Positions 8,294 through 15,994 of a DNA stretch of 22,760 bases are shown one piece after another. The translations under genes and the position numbers were made by a program. Within the stretch, counting starts at the first letter, position 1. The number at the start of each line of letters is the position of its first letter. Location: positions 1 through 22,760 of the forward strand of contig JAFYOF010000215.1 of NCBI GenBank assembly GCA_017560305.1. The letters are read 5' to 3'. The notes below the pieces were generated by a model, which made no database searches, was not told the origin of the DNA, and saw only the letters and a list, made by a program, of their open reading frames with translations. This DNA comes from Alistipes sp. (GTDB lineage Bacteria; Bacteroidota; Bacteroidia; Bacteroidales; Rikenellaceae).

Positions 8294-10963
8294 ATGAAAA
8301 CTATAAAATTTTCCGTATGCGTAGTGTTGCTGATGCTCTTCGGCGTGATGGGCTTTGTGTCGTGCAACGACACCGATGCCGCGGACAATCGTGAGCAAGA
8401 GTACGGATACGCACAATTCAAACTTTACAAGAAAGCCTCTTATGGAGAGCAGAGCGCCGAGCAGGTTGCCTCAACACGAGCAATCAAGAAGGAGCTCAAC
8501 TACCTCTCGGAGGCGAGCAAGATTAAGGTTATCCTCACATTCGAGGGTACTACAATCGCGCAGACGCTGACTCTCTCGGCAGCCAATGAGGCGTCGGCAG
8601 AGTATGGTATGCGAAGCGATAAGCTGAAGCTTCTGGTGGGCGACTATCGTCTGGATGCGTTTGTGTTGTATGATGTCTATGATGAGGAGCTCTACAAGAG
8701 TTCGGCAAGCGACATCGGCGAGTTCAAGGTGCTCTCTGGCGGTCTGTCGGTGCACGATGTGACTATCAATGTCGAGCCTCGCGGTCAGGTGAAGTTCTCC
8801 TTCAAGAAGGAGTTTGCAAAGGCTACGCGTGCAGCAGCGCGTGAGTACACTTTCGACGAGGTGAACTATGTGAATATCAATGTTGCGCAGATTCTCGCTT
8901 CGGGTGCGTTGTCAAACCCTGTGAAGTTTGAGAAGTTGCCAGTGGATTTCTCGTTGCACCTTGACACCGACAAGGGCTCATACCAGACCTCAACTTTGGT
9001 GTGCGATACTTTGGTGTCGTTGCCTGCGGGAAACTACAAGATTACATCTTATGAGACGCTGGATGAGGACAAGAAGTTGCTTGAGAGCAATACACGCCCA
9101 GCTGACAGCCCATTTGAGGTGTCGGACAACAAGATTACCGAGACTGATGTGAAGCTCACACTCAACGAGAGCGACGAGTACCTGAAGGACTACTACGCTT
9201 TGTATGAGATTTGGAAAGCGTTGGATGGCGAGAACTGGTACTACGACGGCGAGGAGTGGAACAAGGGCGCAAACTGGAACTTCCACAAGGACCTTGACCT
9301 TTGGGGTGACCAGCCAGGTGTGCAGTTGCACTCGAATGGCCGTGTGGCATTCATCGACATCAGCTGCTTCGGCTTCCGTGGTCATATGCCTGCGGCGTTG
9401 GGTCAGCTTACGGAGTTGATTCAGCTCTATCTGGGTACTCACAACGATACCAACATTATGAATTACGACCCATCGCTTGCTTTGGATCAGTCGCTTACCG
9501 AGCGCAGCCGCAACCGTATGGAGAACCATCGTAAGTATCTTAACCAGTTGCACACTCCTACACAGGTGTCAGAGCCTGTGGCACGCGCCTTGGCCGAGAA
9601 TGGCATCTCAATCCCTGCGATGTCACTCTATGAGACTATGGGTGAGCGTGAGATTTTCAATATGGCGACAGGTGAGCAGCGTAACATCCAGTTGATGGAT
9701 ACCAACCACGGTACACTCTGCAACGGCTTGCGCTCATTGCCAAAGGAGATTGGTAACCTCAAGAAGTTGGAGTACCTCTACATCGCAAACAGCGAGATTG
9801 AGAGCCTGCCAGCCGAGGTTGCTGAGTTGGAGTCTTTGACCGATATTGAGATTTACAACTGTCCAAATATGACGCAGTTCCCTATGGCTGTGTGCGAGAT
9901 GCCAGAGCTCGTGTCGCTCAACATCTCAAACAATGCGCAGTGGTCTGCCGAGGAGATTTACAACGGTATTAACGGCCTGGCAACAGGTCCAGCAGCCGAG
10001 AAGATTCAGATTTTGTATGCTCGCCAGAACAAGTTGGAGGAGTTGCCTGAGTCGTTCAAGAATATGCGAAAGATTGGTTTGATTGACTTGGCGGTAAACC
10101 GAATCAAGAAGATTCATCCTTTCGGCAAGGATATCATCCCAGTGCAGTTGTATCTCGATTTCAACGAGCTGGAATCAATCCCAGTTGATGCGGAGGGTTA
10201 CTTCTGCGGTTATGATGATATTGAGAACTTCTCGGTAAAGTACAACCGCCTGACCAAGATTCCTAATATTTTCTCTGCGAAGAGCAACTTTATGATTAAG
10301 TCAGTTGACTTCTCGGGTAACAACATCACAGGTTGCGAGGGCGAGGAGGATGGTTCTTACAAGGGTATCAATGTTGAGACTTTCACATTGGCGCAGAACC
10401 CAACCCTGAAGAAGTATCCAAAGGCATTTGCCGAGACAAACTCTACGATTGCCTACATCATCCTGCGTGCTTGTAACCTCGAGGAGATTCCAGAGGGTGC
10501 ATTTACCTATAAGAACTCTGTGAATATGCAGTCGTTCGACCTTTCGTACAACAACCTCAAGAAGTTGCCACGCGATATGCACGCGGGTAATTTCCCATAT
10601 CTCTATGGTGTGGACTTGTCGTTCAACTCGTTCAGCTCGTTCCCATTCGAGCCATTGGACAGCAGCGGTCTGACAGTCTTTGCCGTGCGCAGCCAGCGCA
10701 ATGAGAAGGGTGAGCGTTGCTTGCGCGAGTGGCCAGCGAACATCGGTTTGCACAAGGGATTGCGTGGTTTGTACCTCGGTTCAAACGACCTTCGCAAGAT
10801 TGATGACACTATTTCTACCTTGATATATTATCTGGATATCAGCGACAATCCAAACATCATCTTCGATGCTTCGGATATCTGCTACGCTTGGCAGGTGGGC
10901 GCTTACATCCTGATTTATGACAAGAGCCAGAATATCTTGAATTGTGATTTAATGTTACAGTAA
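8294..10963 (+). CDS. Large leucine-rich-repeat lipoprotein (DUF4458-like N-terminus)
   Basis: An 889-residue lipoprotein; lipobox FVSC at Cys24. Residues about 35-170 and 170-290 form two beta-rich units resembling the DUF4458 domain found at the N-terminus of Bacteroides LRR proteins. Residues about 295-380 form an LRR N-cap (ALYEIWKALDGENWYYDGEEWN, then GRVAFIDISCFGFRGHMPAALGQLTEL). From about 478 onward come irregular LRRs with the LxxLxxLxIxxN/xLxxLP pattern: SLPKEIGNLKKLEYLYI, ESLPAEVAELESLTDIEI, EELPESFKNMRKIGLIDL, KIPNIFSAKS, KKLPRDMHAGNFPYL and onward to about 855. It contains no enzymatic motif, so a protein- or glycan-binding surface role is likely. No TAnnTTTG promoter is visible in the gap before it, so expression probably depends on read-through of the preceding terminator. 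The next gene begins two bases later. Confidence 0.85.
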   Translation: MKTIKFSVCVVLLMLFGVMGFVSCNDTDAADNREQEYGYAQFKLYKKASYGEQSAEQVASTRAIKKELNYLSEASKIKVILTFEGTTIAQTLTLSAANEASAEYGMRSDKLKLLVGDYRLDAFVLYDVYDEELYKSSASDIGEFKVLSGGLSVHDVTINVEPRGQVKFSFKKEFAKATRAAAREYTFDEVNYVNINVAQILASGALSNPVKFEKLPVDFSLHLDTDKGSYQTSTLVCDTLVSLPAGNYKITSYETLDEDKKLLESNTRPADSPFEVSDNKITETDVKLTLNESDEYLKDYYALYEIWKALDGENWYYDGEEWNKGANWNFHKDLDLWGDQPGVQLHSNGRVAFIDISCFGFRGHMPAALGQLTELIQLYLGTHNDTNIMNYDPSLALDQSLTERSRNRMENHRKYLNQLHTPTQVSEPVARALAENGISIPAMSLYETMGEREIFNMATGEQRNIQLMDTNHGTLCNGLRSLPKEIGNLKKLEYLYIANSEIESLPAEVAELESLTDIEIYNCPNMTQFPMAVCEMPELVSLNISNNAQWSAEEIYNGINGLATGPAAEKIQILYARQNKLEELPESFKNMRKIGLIDLAVNRIKKIHPFGKDIIPVQLYLDFNELESIPVDAEGYFCGYDDIENFSVKYNRLTKIPNIFSAKSNFMIKSVDFSGNNITGCEGEEDGSYKGINVETFTLAQNPTLKKYPKAFAETNSTIAYIILRACNLEEIPEGAFTYKNSVNMQSFDLSYNNLKKLPRDMHAGNFPYLYGVDLSFNSFSSFPFEPLDSSGLTVFAVRSQRNEKGERCLREWPANIGLHKGLRGLYLGSNDLRKIDDTISTLIYYLDISDNPNIIFDASDICYAWQVGAYILIYDKSQNILNCDLMLQ

Positions 10964-10973
10964 AATGGCGGCT

Positions 10974-12611
10974 ATGAAGATGAGAAGATTTTTGATTTTA
11001 GGATTTTTGTCGCTCGCCATTGTGGCTTGTAGCGATGACAAGGGCACGGGCAACTCTTCAATCGAGAACAGCAACATCCGTATGGAGGCTGTTGGCGGTG
11101 TGGAGAAGATAAGAATTGACATTGCCGACCGTTGGATTGCATCAACCGACAACCCTTGGATTACCGTTTCGCCAGCCAATGGCGTGGGTAGCGCTGTGTG
11201 TGAGTTCAAGATTGACTCGGCACTCACAGCCGAGCCTCGTCAGGGCGTGGTGCGCATCCAGAACCTCTCAACCTGGGAGTCGAAGGAGATTGTAGTGGAT
11301 CAGCAGGGCTTCCCTTACACTATTGAGTTGGAGGAGGGTAGCAAGTCGCTGAAGAGTTATAAGGCAGCCGAGCAGCGTTACTTCGATGTTGTGGTGCGCT
11401 CGAATGTGGATTTCGATGTTGTCATCCCTGAGGATATCGATTGGTTGAAGTATGACACCTATAAGCTCAACCTCAACCGCGGTATGCGTCCTCGTCAGGT
11501 GAAGGTGCGCTTCCGTTGGGGCATCAACACCAAGTCGGTGGAGCGTCTGGCAGAGGTTAAGTTTGCACCAAAGTCGAATGTTGAGATGTCACGCAACGAT
11601 GTGTTGGCAGTAGTGCAGGAGGGCGCAGAGCCTATCATCCCTGACACTCGCTCGGGCGACTCAACGGCTCTGTTGGCTATTGCTCGTAACCTCGAGGTGA
11701 TGTCGCAGTGGGACTCTTCGCAGCCTATGACAATGTGGAGCGGAGTGGTGCTCTGGGATGAGGCTATGGAGGGTTGCACACCCGAGAAGGTGGGTCGTGT
11801 GAAGTCGGCTGACTTCGCGTTGTTCAACACCAAGGAGGCTATCCCATTTGAGGTGCGTTACCTTACTGCAGCCGAGGAGTTGTACTTCTTTGGTAATGCG
11901 AACACCTTCCTCAAGAGCCTTGAGTTGGGCGAGGATATCTGCGAGCTTACGCAGTTGCGTCGTCTGACTATTGGTAGCTACGGCTTGGTATCGTTGCCAA
12001 AGAGCTTGAGCAAGTTGAAGAATCTGGAGTACCTGAATGTATGCGCAAACAACTTCCAGACTGTGCCAGATGTGCTCACGAAGCAGAACTTCCCAAAGTT
12101 GCGCTCGCTTGTGATGAATGCCAACCAGCGCAGCACGGTTTACGATTTGAGCAATACCATTAAGGTGAACCTCGGCGGTTTTATCGACGAGCCACAGTTC
12201 CCGGTGGATTTGTTGAAGTGGGATTTGGATACATTGGTATTGTCGGTGAACTACTTGCAGGGCGAGTTGCCATCATTCGAGGATGATGACTCGGTGCCAG
12301 TCTATACGCAGGAGGATATCGAGCGTGCTGACTCGTTGCCACAGTTCCTTGCAGACAACCGTATCAAGAAGGTGATGCCTTCGACAAAGCGTTTTGCCAT
12401 TAACTTCAACCGCTTGTCAGGTAAGTTGCCTGATTGGTTGCTCTACCACCCATCACTCGACTGGTGGATTCCTTACAGCTTGGTGTTCAGCCAGGAGGGT
12501 CGTGACCAGAAGGGTGTGTCGGCAGGCTTTGATAACGAGCCAACGAGTTTGAATTACTATTACGATGTATACACTAAAAAGGAGAGAATTGACTACACCG
12601 TCAATGAGTAA
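10974..12611 (+). CDS. BACON-domain plus LRR lipoprotein
   Basis: A second LRR lipoprotein, 545 residues from the ATG at 10974 (MKMRRFLILGFLSLAIVAC, lipobox IVAC). An in-frame ATG at 10965, two bases after the preceding stop, is the alternative. A BACON domain is clear near residues 35-112: DRWIASTDNPWITVSPANG, then CEFKIDSALTAEPRQGVVRI and a closing KEIVVDQQGF. A second related beta unit spans about 125-215 (NVDFDVVIPEDIDWLKY). The C-terminal half carries a few degenerate LRRs: ELTQLRRLTIGSYGLVSLPKSLSKLKNLEYLNV, then PKLRSLVM and FNRLSGKLPDWL. No enzyme motif is present. BACON domains are usually linked to mucin or carbohydrate contact, or act as spacers. Together with its larger neighbour it makes a tandem pair of LRR proteins with different N-terminal modules. 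Confidence 0.85.
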   Translation: MKMRRFLILGFLSLAIVACSDDKGTGNSSIENSNIRMEAVGGVEKIRIDIADRWIASTDNPWITVSPANGVGSAVCEFKIDSALTAEPRQGVVRIQNLSTWESKEIVVDQQGFPYTIELEEGSKSLKSYKAAEQRYFDVVVRSNVDFDVVIPEDIDWLKYDTYKLNLNRGMRPRQVKVRFRWGINTKSVERLAEVKFAPKSNVEMSRNDVLAVVQEGAEPIIPDTRSGDSTALLAIARNLEVMSQWDSSQPMTMWSGVVLWDEAMEGCTPEKVGRVKSADFALFNTKEAIPFEVRYLTAAEELYFFGNANTFLKSLELGEDICELTQLRRLTIGSYGLVSLPKSLSKLKNLEYLNVCANNFQTVPDVLTKQNFPKLRSLVMNANQRSTVYDLSNTIKVNLGGFIDEPQFPVDLLKWDLDTLVLSVNYLQGELPSFEDDDSVPVYTQEDIERADSLPQFLADNRIKKVMPSTKRFAINFNRLSGKLPDWLLYHPSLDWWIPYSLVFSQEGRDQKGVSAGFDNEPTSLNYYYDVYTKKERIDYTVNE

Positions 12612-12624
12612 TGGCAACTAAAAG

Positions 12625-14652
12625 ATGATGAAGATGAAACAGCGTATATTATATTTTTTGCTCCTTCTTGTCTGCGTGGCACAGGTTGCCTGCGTGAAGG
12701 AGAGTGGCTTGGGCGAAGAACCTGTTGAGAAGCCATTTGCCGAGGGTGAGTTGCTCGTGAAGTTCACACCCGAGGTTGCCGATATGATTGCTCAGGTGGA
12801 GCCTACACGCAGCGGTATGGTTACTCGTAGCGGCGTGCCTTCAGTGGATGTGGTGATGGATATCATCGGCACATACCAGCTCGAGCGTGTGTTCCCTTAT
12901 GATGAGAATCGTGAGGAGGTGACTCGTCAGAGCGGTCTTAACCAGTGGTATGTGGTGCGCTTCGGCGGCGACTTCACTGCCGAGCAGGTAGCAAAGCAGT
13001 TTGAGGCGTTGGGCGAGGTGCAGAAGATTGACTTCAACCGCACAATCAAGCGCGCCTACACAGGCAAGGCTACTCCGCTTTCGGAGTCAAAGGTTAAGCG
13101 TATGTCGGCAATGGCAACACGCTCGGCGATGAACGACCCTTTGCTGGCGATGCAGTGGCACCTGGTAAATAATGGTGATATGTTCACCTCGGGCGAGAAG
13201 GTAAAGTCTGTGAAGGATGCCGATGTACAGTGCGCCGAGGCGTGGAAGCGCTCAACGGGTGATGAGTCTGTAATCGTGGCTGTGCTTGACGAGGGTATCT
13301 TCGTGGAGCATCCCGACCTTGTGAACAGCATCTGGGTGAATGAGGACGAGGTAAATCGTTCTACCAAGGATAACGATGGTAACGGCTACAAGGGCGACTA
13401 CCACGGTTATAACTTTGCTCACGATATCGGTCTTATCACTTGGAACGATGCCTACGACTCTGGTCACGGCTCGCATGTGGCGGGTGTAATCGCAGCGCAG
13501 AACGGCAACGGCATCGGTATCAGCTCAGTGGCTGGTGGCGACGCAAAGAATTCGGGCGTGAAGATTATGGTGTGCCAGATTTTCTCTGGTAATGTAGGTG
13601 CTTCGGGTATTGCCGTGGCGCGCGCTATCAAGTATGCCGCAGATAATGGTGCTGTGGTGTTGCAGTGTAGCTGGGGTTATGTGTCGGGTCGTGCAAACGA
13701 GTACGACTGGGGCTATGCAGGCTTCGCTTCGCAGGAGGAGTGGGAGGCTGGTGCTCCACTCGAGAAGGATGCCCTCGACTACTTCACTCACAACGCAGGC
13801 TCACCTAACGGCGCAATTGATGGAGGTATCGCAGTCTTTGCGGGTGGTAACGAGTCTGCTCCTATGGCGGGTTACCCAGGCGCATCGGATGACTATATCT
13901 CGGTAGCGGCTACCGCAGCGGACTTTACTCCAGCCGTTTACACCAACTATGGTCCTGGTACGAGCGTGTCGGCTCCTGGTGGTGACCAGGATTACTACTA
14001 CGATTATGTAGACGATGAGCATAACTACGGCGAGGTAGGTTGTGTGCTTTCAACTCTGCCTTATCACATCAGCAAGAGCGGTTATGGTTATATGGAGGGT
14101 ACTTCAATGGCGTGTCCTCATGTGTCGGGCGTTGTGGCGTTGGGTATCTCTTACGCTACGCAGTTGCGCCGTCACTTCAAGGCCGACGAGTTGAAGGAGT
14201 TGCTCATAAATACCACAGTGCCTATCGACTCATATATGACAGGCGTGAAGGAGTACCGCCGCTATGTTGCCGATATCGGTCCACAGCAGCCTATGCAGCT
14301 CAATATGGCTCCTTTCAAGGGTCAGATGGGCTCGGGTCAGGTGAGCGCGGCCAACTTCCTTGAGGCTATCGCGGGCGCTGGCTCCGAGATGAAGTTCCCT
14401 AACCTCTACATCTCAACTGGCGGTCAGGTGGCAGTTGCACCTGCGCGTTACTTCGTGGGTGGCGAGAAACTCTCGTTCGAGGTATCTGTTGCCGATGCTT
14501 CGGTTGCATCTTGCGAGAAGCAGGGCGCGAACTACATCTTCAAGGGCTTGAAGAATGGCTCAACAAAGGGCTCTGTGAAGGCGTCAAATGGCGAGACTCA
14601 CTCATTTGTTATCACCGTGCGCGAGGGCGCAAATGATAATGGCTGGTTGTAA
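12625..14652 (+). CDS. Subtilisin-like (S8 family) lipoprotein serine protease
   Basis: A 675-residue lipoprotein protease; signal and lipobox MMKMKQRILYFLLLLVCVAQ then VAC (Cys23). Residues about 38-145 (GELLVKFTPEVADMI to QKIDFNRTIKRAY) look like an I9-type inhibitory propeptide. The catalytic domain spans about 170-545, with all key residues visible: Asp222 in VAVLDEGI, His281 in SGHGSHVAG, oxyanion Asn409 in FAGGNES and Ser494 in EGTSMACPHVSG. The Asp motif is D-E-G rather than the D-S/T-G of subtilisin. The C-terminal 85 residues form a bacterial Ig-like beta domain. The protein should be an active endopeptidase on the cell surface or facing the periplasm. It is the only recognised enzyme in the block, 13 bases after the BACON/LRR gene, suggesting that it processes a protein substrate or matures its surface partners. 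Confidence 0.92.
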   Translation: MMKMKQRILYFLLLLVCVAQVACVKESGLGEEPVEKPFAEGELLVKFTPEVADMIAQVEPTRSGMVTRSGVPSVDVVMDIIGTYQLERVFPYDENREEVTRQSGLNQWYVVRFGGDFTAEQVAKQFEALGEVQKIDFNRTIKRAYTGKATPLSESKVKRMSAMATRSAMNDPLLAMQWHLVNNGDMFTSGEKVKSVKDADVQCAEAWKRSTGDESVIVAVLDEGIFVEHPDLVNSIWVNEDEVNRSTKDNDGNGYKGDYHGYNFAHDIGLITWNDAYDSGHGSHVAGVIAAQNGNGIGISSVAGGDAKNSGVKIMVCQIFSGNVGASGIAVARAIKYAADNGAVVLQCSWGYVSGRANEYDWGYAGFASQEEWEAGAPLEKDALDYFTHNAGSPNGAIDGGIAVFAGGNESAPMAGYPGASDDYISVAATAADFTPAVYTNYGPGTSVSAPGGDQDYYYDYVDDEHNYGEVGCVLSTLPYHISKSGYGYMEGTSMACPHVSGVVALGISYATQLRRHFKADELKELLINTTVPIDSYMTGVKEYRRYVADIGPQQPMQLNMAPFKGQMGSGQVSAANFLEAIAGAGSEMKFPNLYISTGGQVAVAPARYFVGGEKLSFEVSVADASVASCEKQGANYIFKGLKNGSTKGSVKASNGETHSFVITVREGANDNGWL

Positions 14653-14653
14653 T

Positions 14654-15451
14654 ATGTTGCGTCGCGTGAAGATATATCTGCTGGTGCTGGCTGCCATAAT
14701 CGCTTGTGGCAGCGCATCGGCGCAGATAAAACTCATCTCGCGCGAGAAGTTGGACAGCGTAGCCAACCCACGCACCGTCGAGGGGGCAAAGATGCTCTTC
14801 GAGGGTGGTGCGACGGCCTCGTTTGGTACTATCAGCGAGGATGCGGGCAAGTGGGAAAAGACGCTTGTGTGGCGCAATGGCGGTGATGAAACACTCGTCG
14901 TGACGCGCGTGACAACAACCTGCTCGTGCTTGCAGGCGGTGGCAGAAAAGGGCGCAGTGAAGCGAGGCGGTAAGTCCGTAATTCGCTTGACATACCAACC
15001 AAAGGGTCATCCGGGCAAGGTGGAGCAGCGAGTGTTTATCTACACCAATCTCTCGCAGTCGAAGCCTACGGCGATTCTTACGCTCAAGGGCGAGGTGACA
15101 CCATCAGCCGACCATAGCGACGACTACCCATATCATCGTGGCGAGTTGCGTTTGCGACGCGATACGGTGTATCTGAAGGGTGACAGGGTGCAGACCGAGC
15201 GCATAGCGTGCCTGAATAGCGGTTCGCGTGTGATGCGACTGGTGGCAGACTCAATGCTCTCGTCGCGTGGACTCACTCTGCGTACCGAACCAGAGGTGCT
15301 GGTGGCGGGCGAGGAGGGCGACCTGCTTGTGACCTACACCCCCGAGAAGGGTGCGGCGCGACCTTTGTGGCTGAAACTCTACATCAAGGGTTTGGCTCTG
15401 CCGTTGCGTGAGCGCGAGATTTACATTAAGTTTGAAAGTGAAGAGAAATAA
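14654..15451 (+). CDS. DUF1573-domain exported protein
   Basis: The start at 14654, one base after the protease stop, gives MLRRVKIYLLVLAAIIACGS and cleavage near SASAQ, a standard signal peptide; in-frame ATGs upstream would read out of frame through the protease C-terminus. The mature protein has an Ig-like DUF1573 domain at about residues 45-150: FEGGATASFGTISEDAGKWEKTLVWRN, then VTRVTTTCSCLQAV, GGKSVIRLTYQPKGHPGK and VFIYTNLSQSKPTAILTLKGEV. The paired TTCSC cysteines are a family hallmark. A second similar beta unit follows at about 165-260. DUF1573 proteins are secreted or periplasmic in Bacteroidota, and their biochemical role is not established. Its tight coupling to the protease gene suggests the two are produced together. 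Confidence 0.85.
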   Translation: MLRRVKIYLLVLAAIIACGSASAQIKLISREKLDSVANPRTVEGAKMLFEGGATASFGTISEDAGKWEKTLVWRNGGDETLVVTRVTTTCSCLQAVAEKGAVKRGGKSVIRLTYQPKGHPGKVEQRVFIYTNLSQSKPTAILTLKGEVTPSADHSDDYPYHRGELRLRRDTVYLKGDRVQTERIACLNSGSRVMRLVADSMLSSRGLTLRTEPEVLVAGEEGDLLVTYTPEKGAARPLWLKLYIKGLALPLREREIYIKFESEEK

Positions 15452-15462
15452 AAATTAGAGAT

Positions 15463-15915
15463 ATGAAAAAGTTTTTGAAAGGAGCATTTTTGGCTTTGAT
15501 AGCTGTGGCGATGACTGCGTGTGTCGAGGATGACAGCAAGTGGCAGCCTTCGCTCGATGTTACGCCTAACAATATCGCGGGCTCGTGGCGTCTGAATAGT
15601 TGGAGTGGCGGCGAGATGGCGGAGGGTAGTTTCGTCTATATCGACTTCGTGCGTGCCGACCGCACCTACACACTCTACCAGAACATCGACAGCCAGCAGA
15701 CTCGCGTCATTACGGGTCGCTACTACATCGAGAACGATGCCGAGTTTGGCGCAATCATCCGCGGTAGTTACGACTACGGCAATGGTGATTGGGCTCACCG
15801 CTACATCGTGACAAACCTTACCGAGGATAGTATGATGTGGACTGCGAAGGATAACCCAGAGGATGTGAGCATCTATATCCGTGCCGACATTCCTGCCGAC
15901 CTCAAGGAGGAGTAG
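15463..15915 (+). CDS. Small lipocalin-like lipoprotein
   Basis: A 150-residue lipoprotein: MKKFLKGAFLALIAVAMTAC (lipobox MTAC, Cys20). The mature part begins with NNIAGSWRLNSW, the G-x-W strand that opens lipocalin-like barrels in Bacteroidota (Lipocalin_2/DUF-type families), followed by alternating beta strands (SFVYIDFVR, RTYTLYQN, VITGRYYIEND, AEFGAIIRGSYDYG, YIVTNLTEDSMMWTAKD). Size and strand order fit a single small barrel that could hold a hydrophobic or small ligand. No cysteine pair or active site is present. It lies 11 bases after the DUF1573 gene and is closed by the terminator at 15931, so it is the last gene of the block. The lipocalin assignment is by motif and length only. Confidence 0.75.
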   Translation: MKKFLKGAFLALIAVAMTACVEDDSKWQPSLDVTPNNIAGSWRLNSWSGGEMAEGSFVYIDFVRADRTYTLYQNIDSQQTRVITGRYYIENDAEFGAIIRGSYDYGNGDWAHRYIVTNLTEDSMMWTAKDNPEDVSIYIRADIPADLKEE

Positions 15916-15930
15916 AGAATAAGCAGAAAG

Positions 15931-15966
15931 AAAACAGGCTGCCGCTTTCGAGTGGTAGCCTGTTTT
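15931..15966. terminator. Bidirectional intrinsic terminator closing the block
   Basis: Thirteen-base arms AAAACAGGCTGCC (15931-15943) and GGTAGCCTGTTTT (15954-15966) with one G-U pair and a ten-base loop. The arms themselves supply the U tract in both directions (TGTTTTGTGTTT on plus, TGTTTTCTTT on minus). It sits between the lipocalin-like gene and the convergent pseudouridine synthase gene and can end both transcripts. Confidence 0.88.
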
Positions 15967-15994
15967 GTGTTTATGGGGTTTTTAACCTTGACTT

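Noticed and set aside
8990..9553. Minus-strand open frame of 187 residues inside the large LRR gene
   Set aside because: It is antisense to a well-supported gene, has no signal or domain pattern, and repeats of Val/Leu/Gln codons are the reverse image of the biased codons on the coding strand.
10301..10753. Minus-strand open frame of 150 residues inside the LRR gene
   Set aside because: Antisense shadow of the repeat-rich coding sequence with no independent support.
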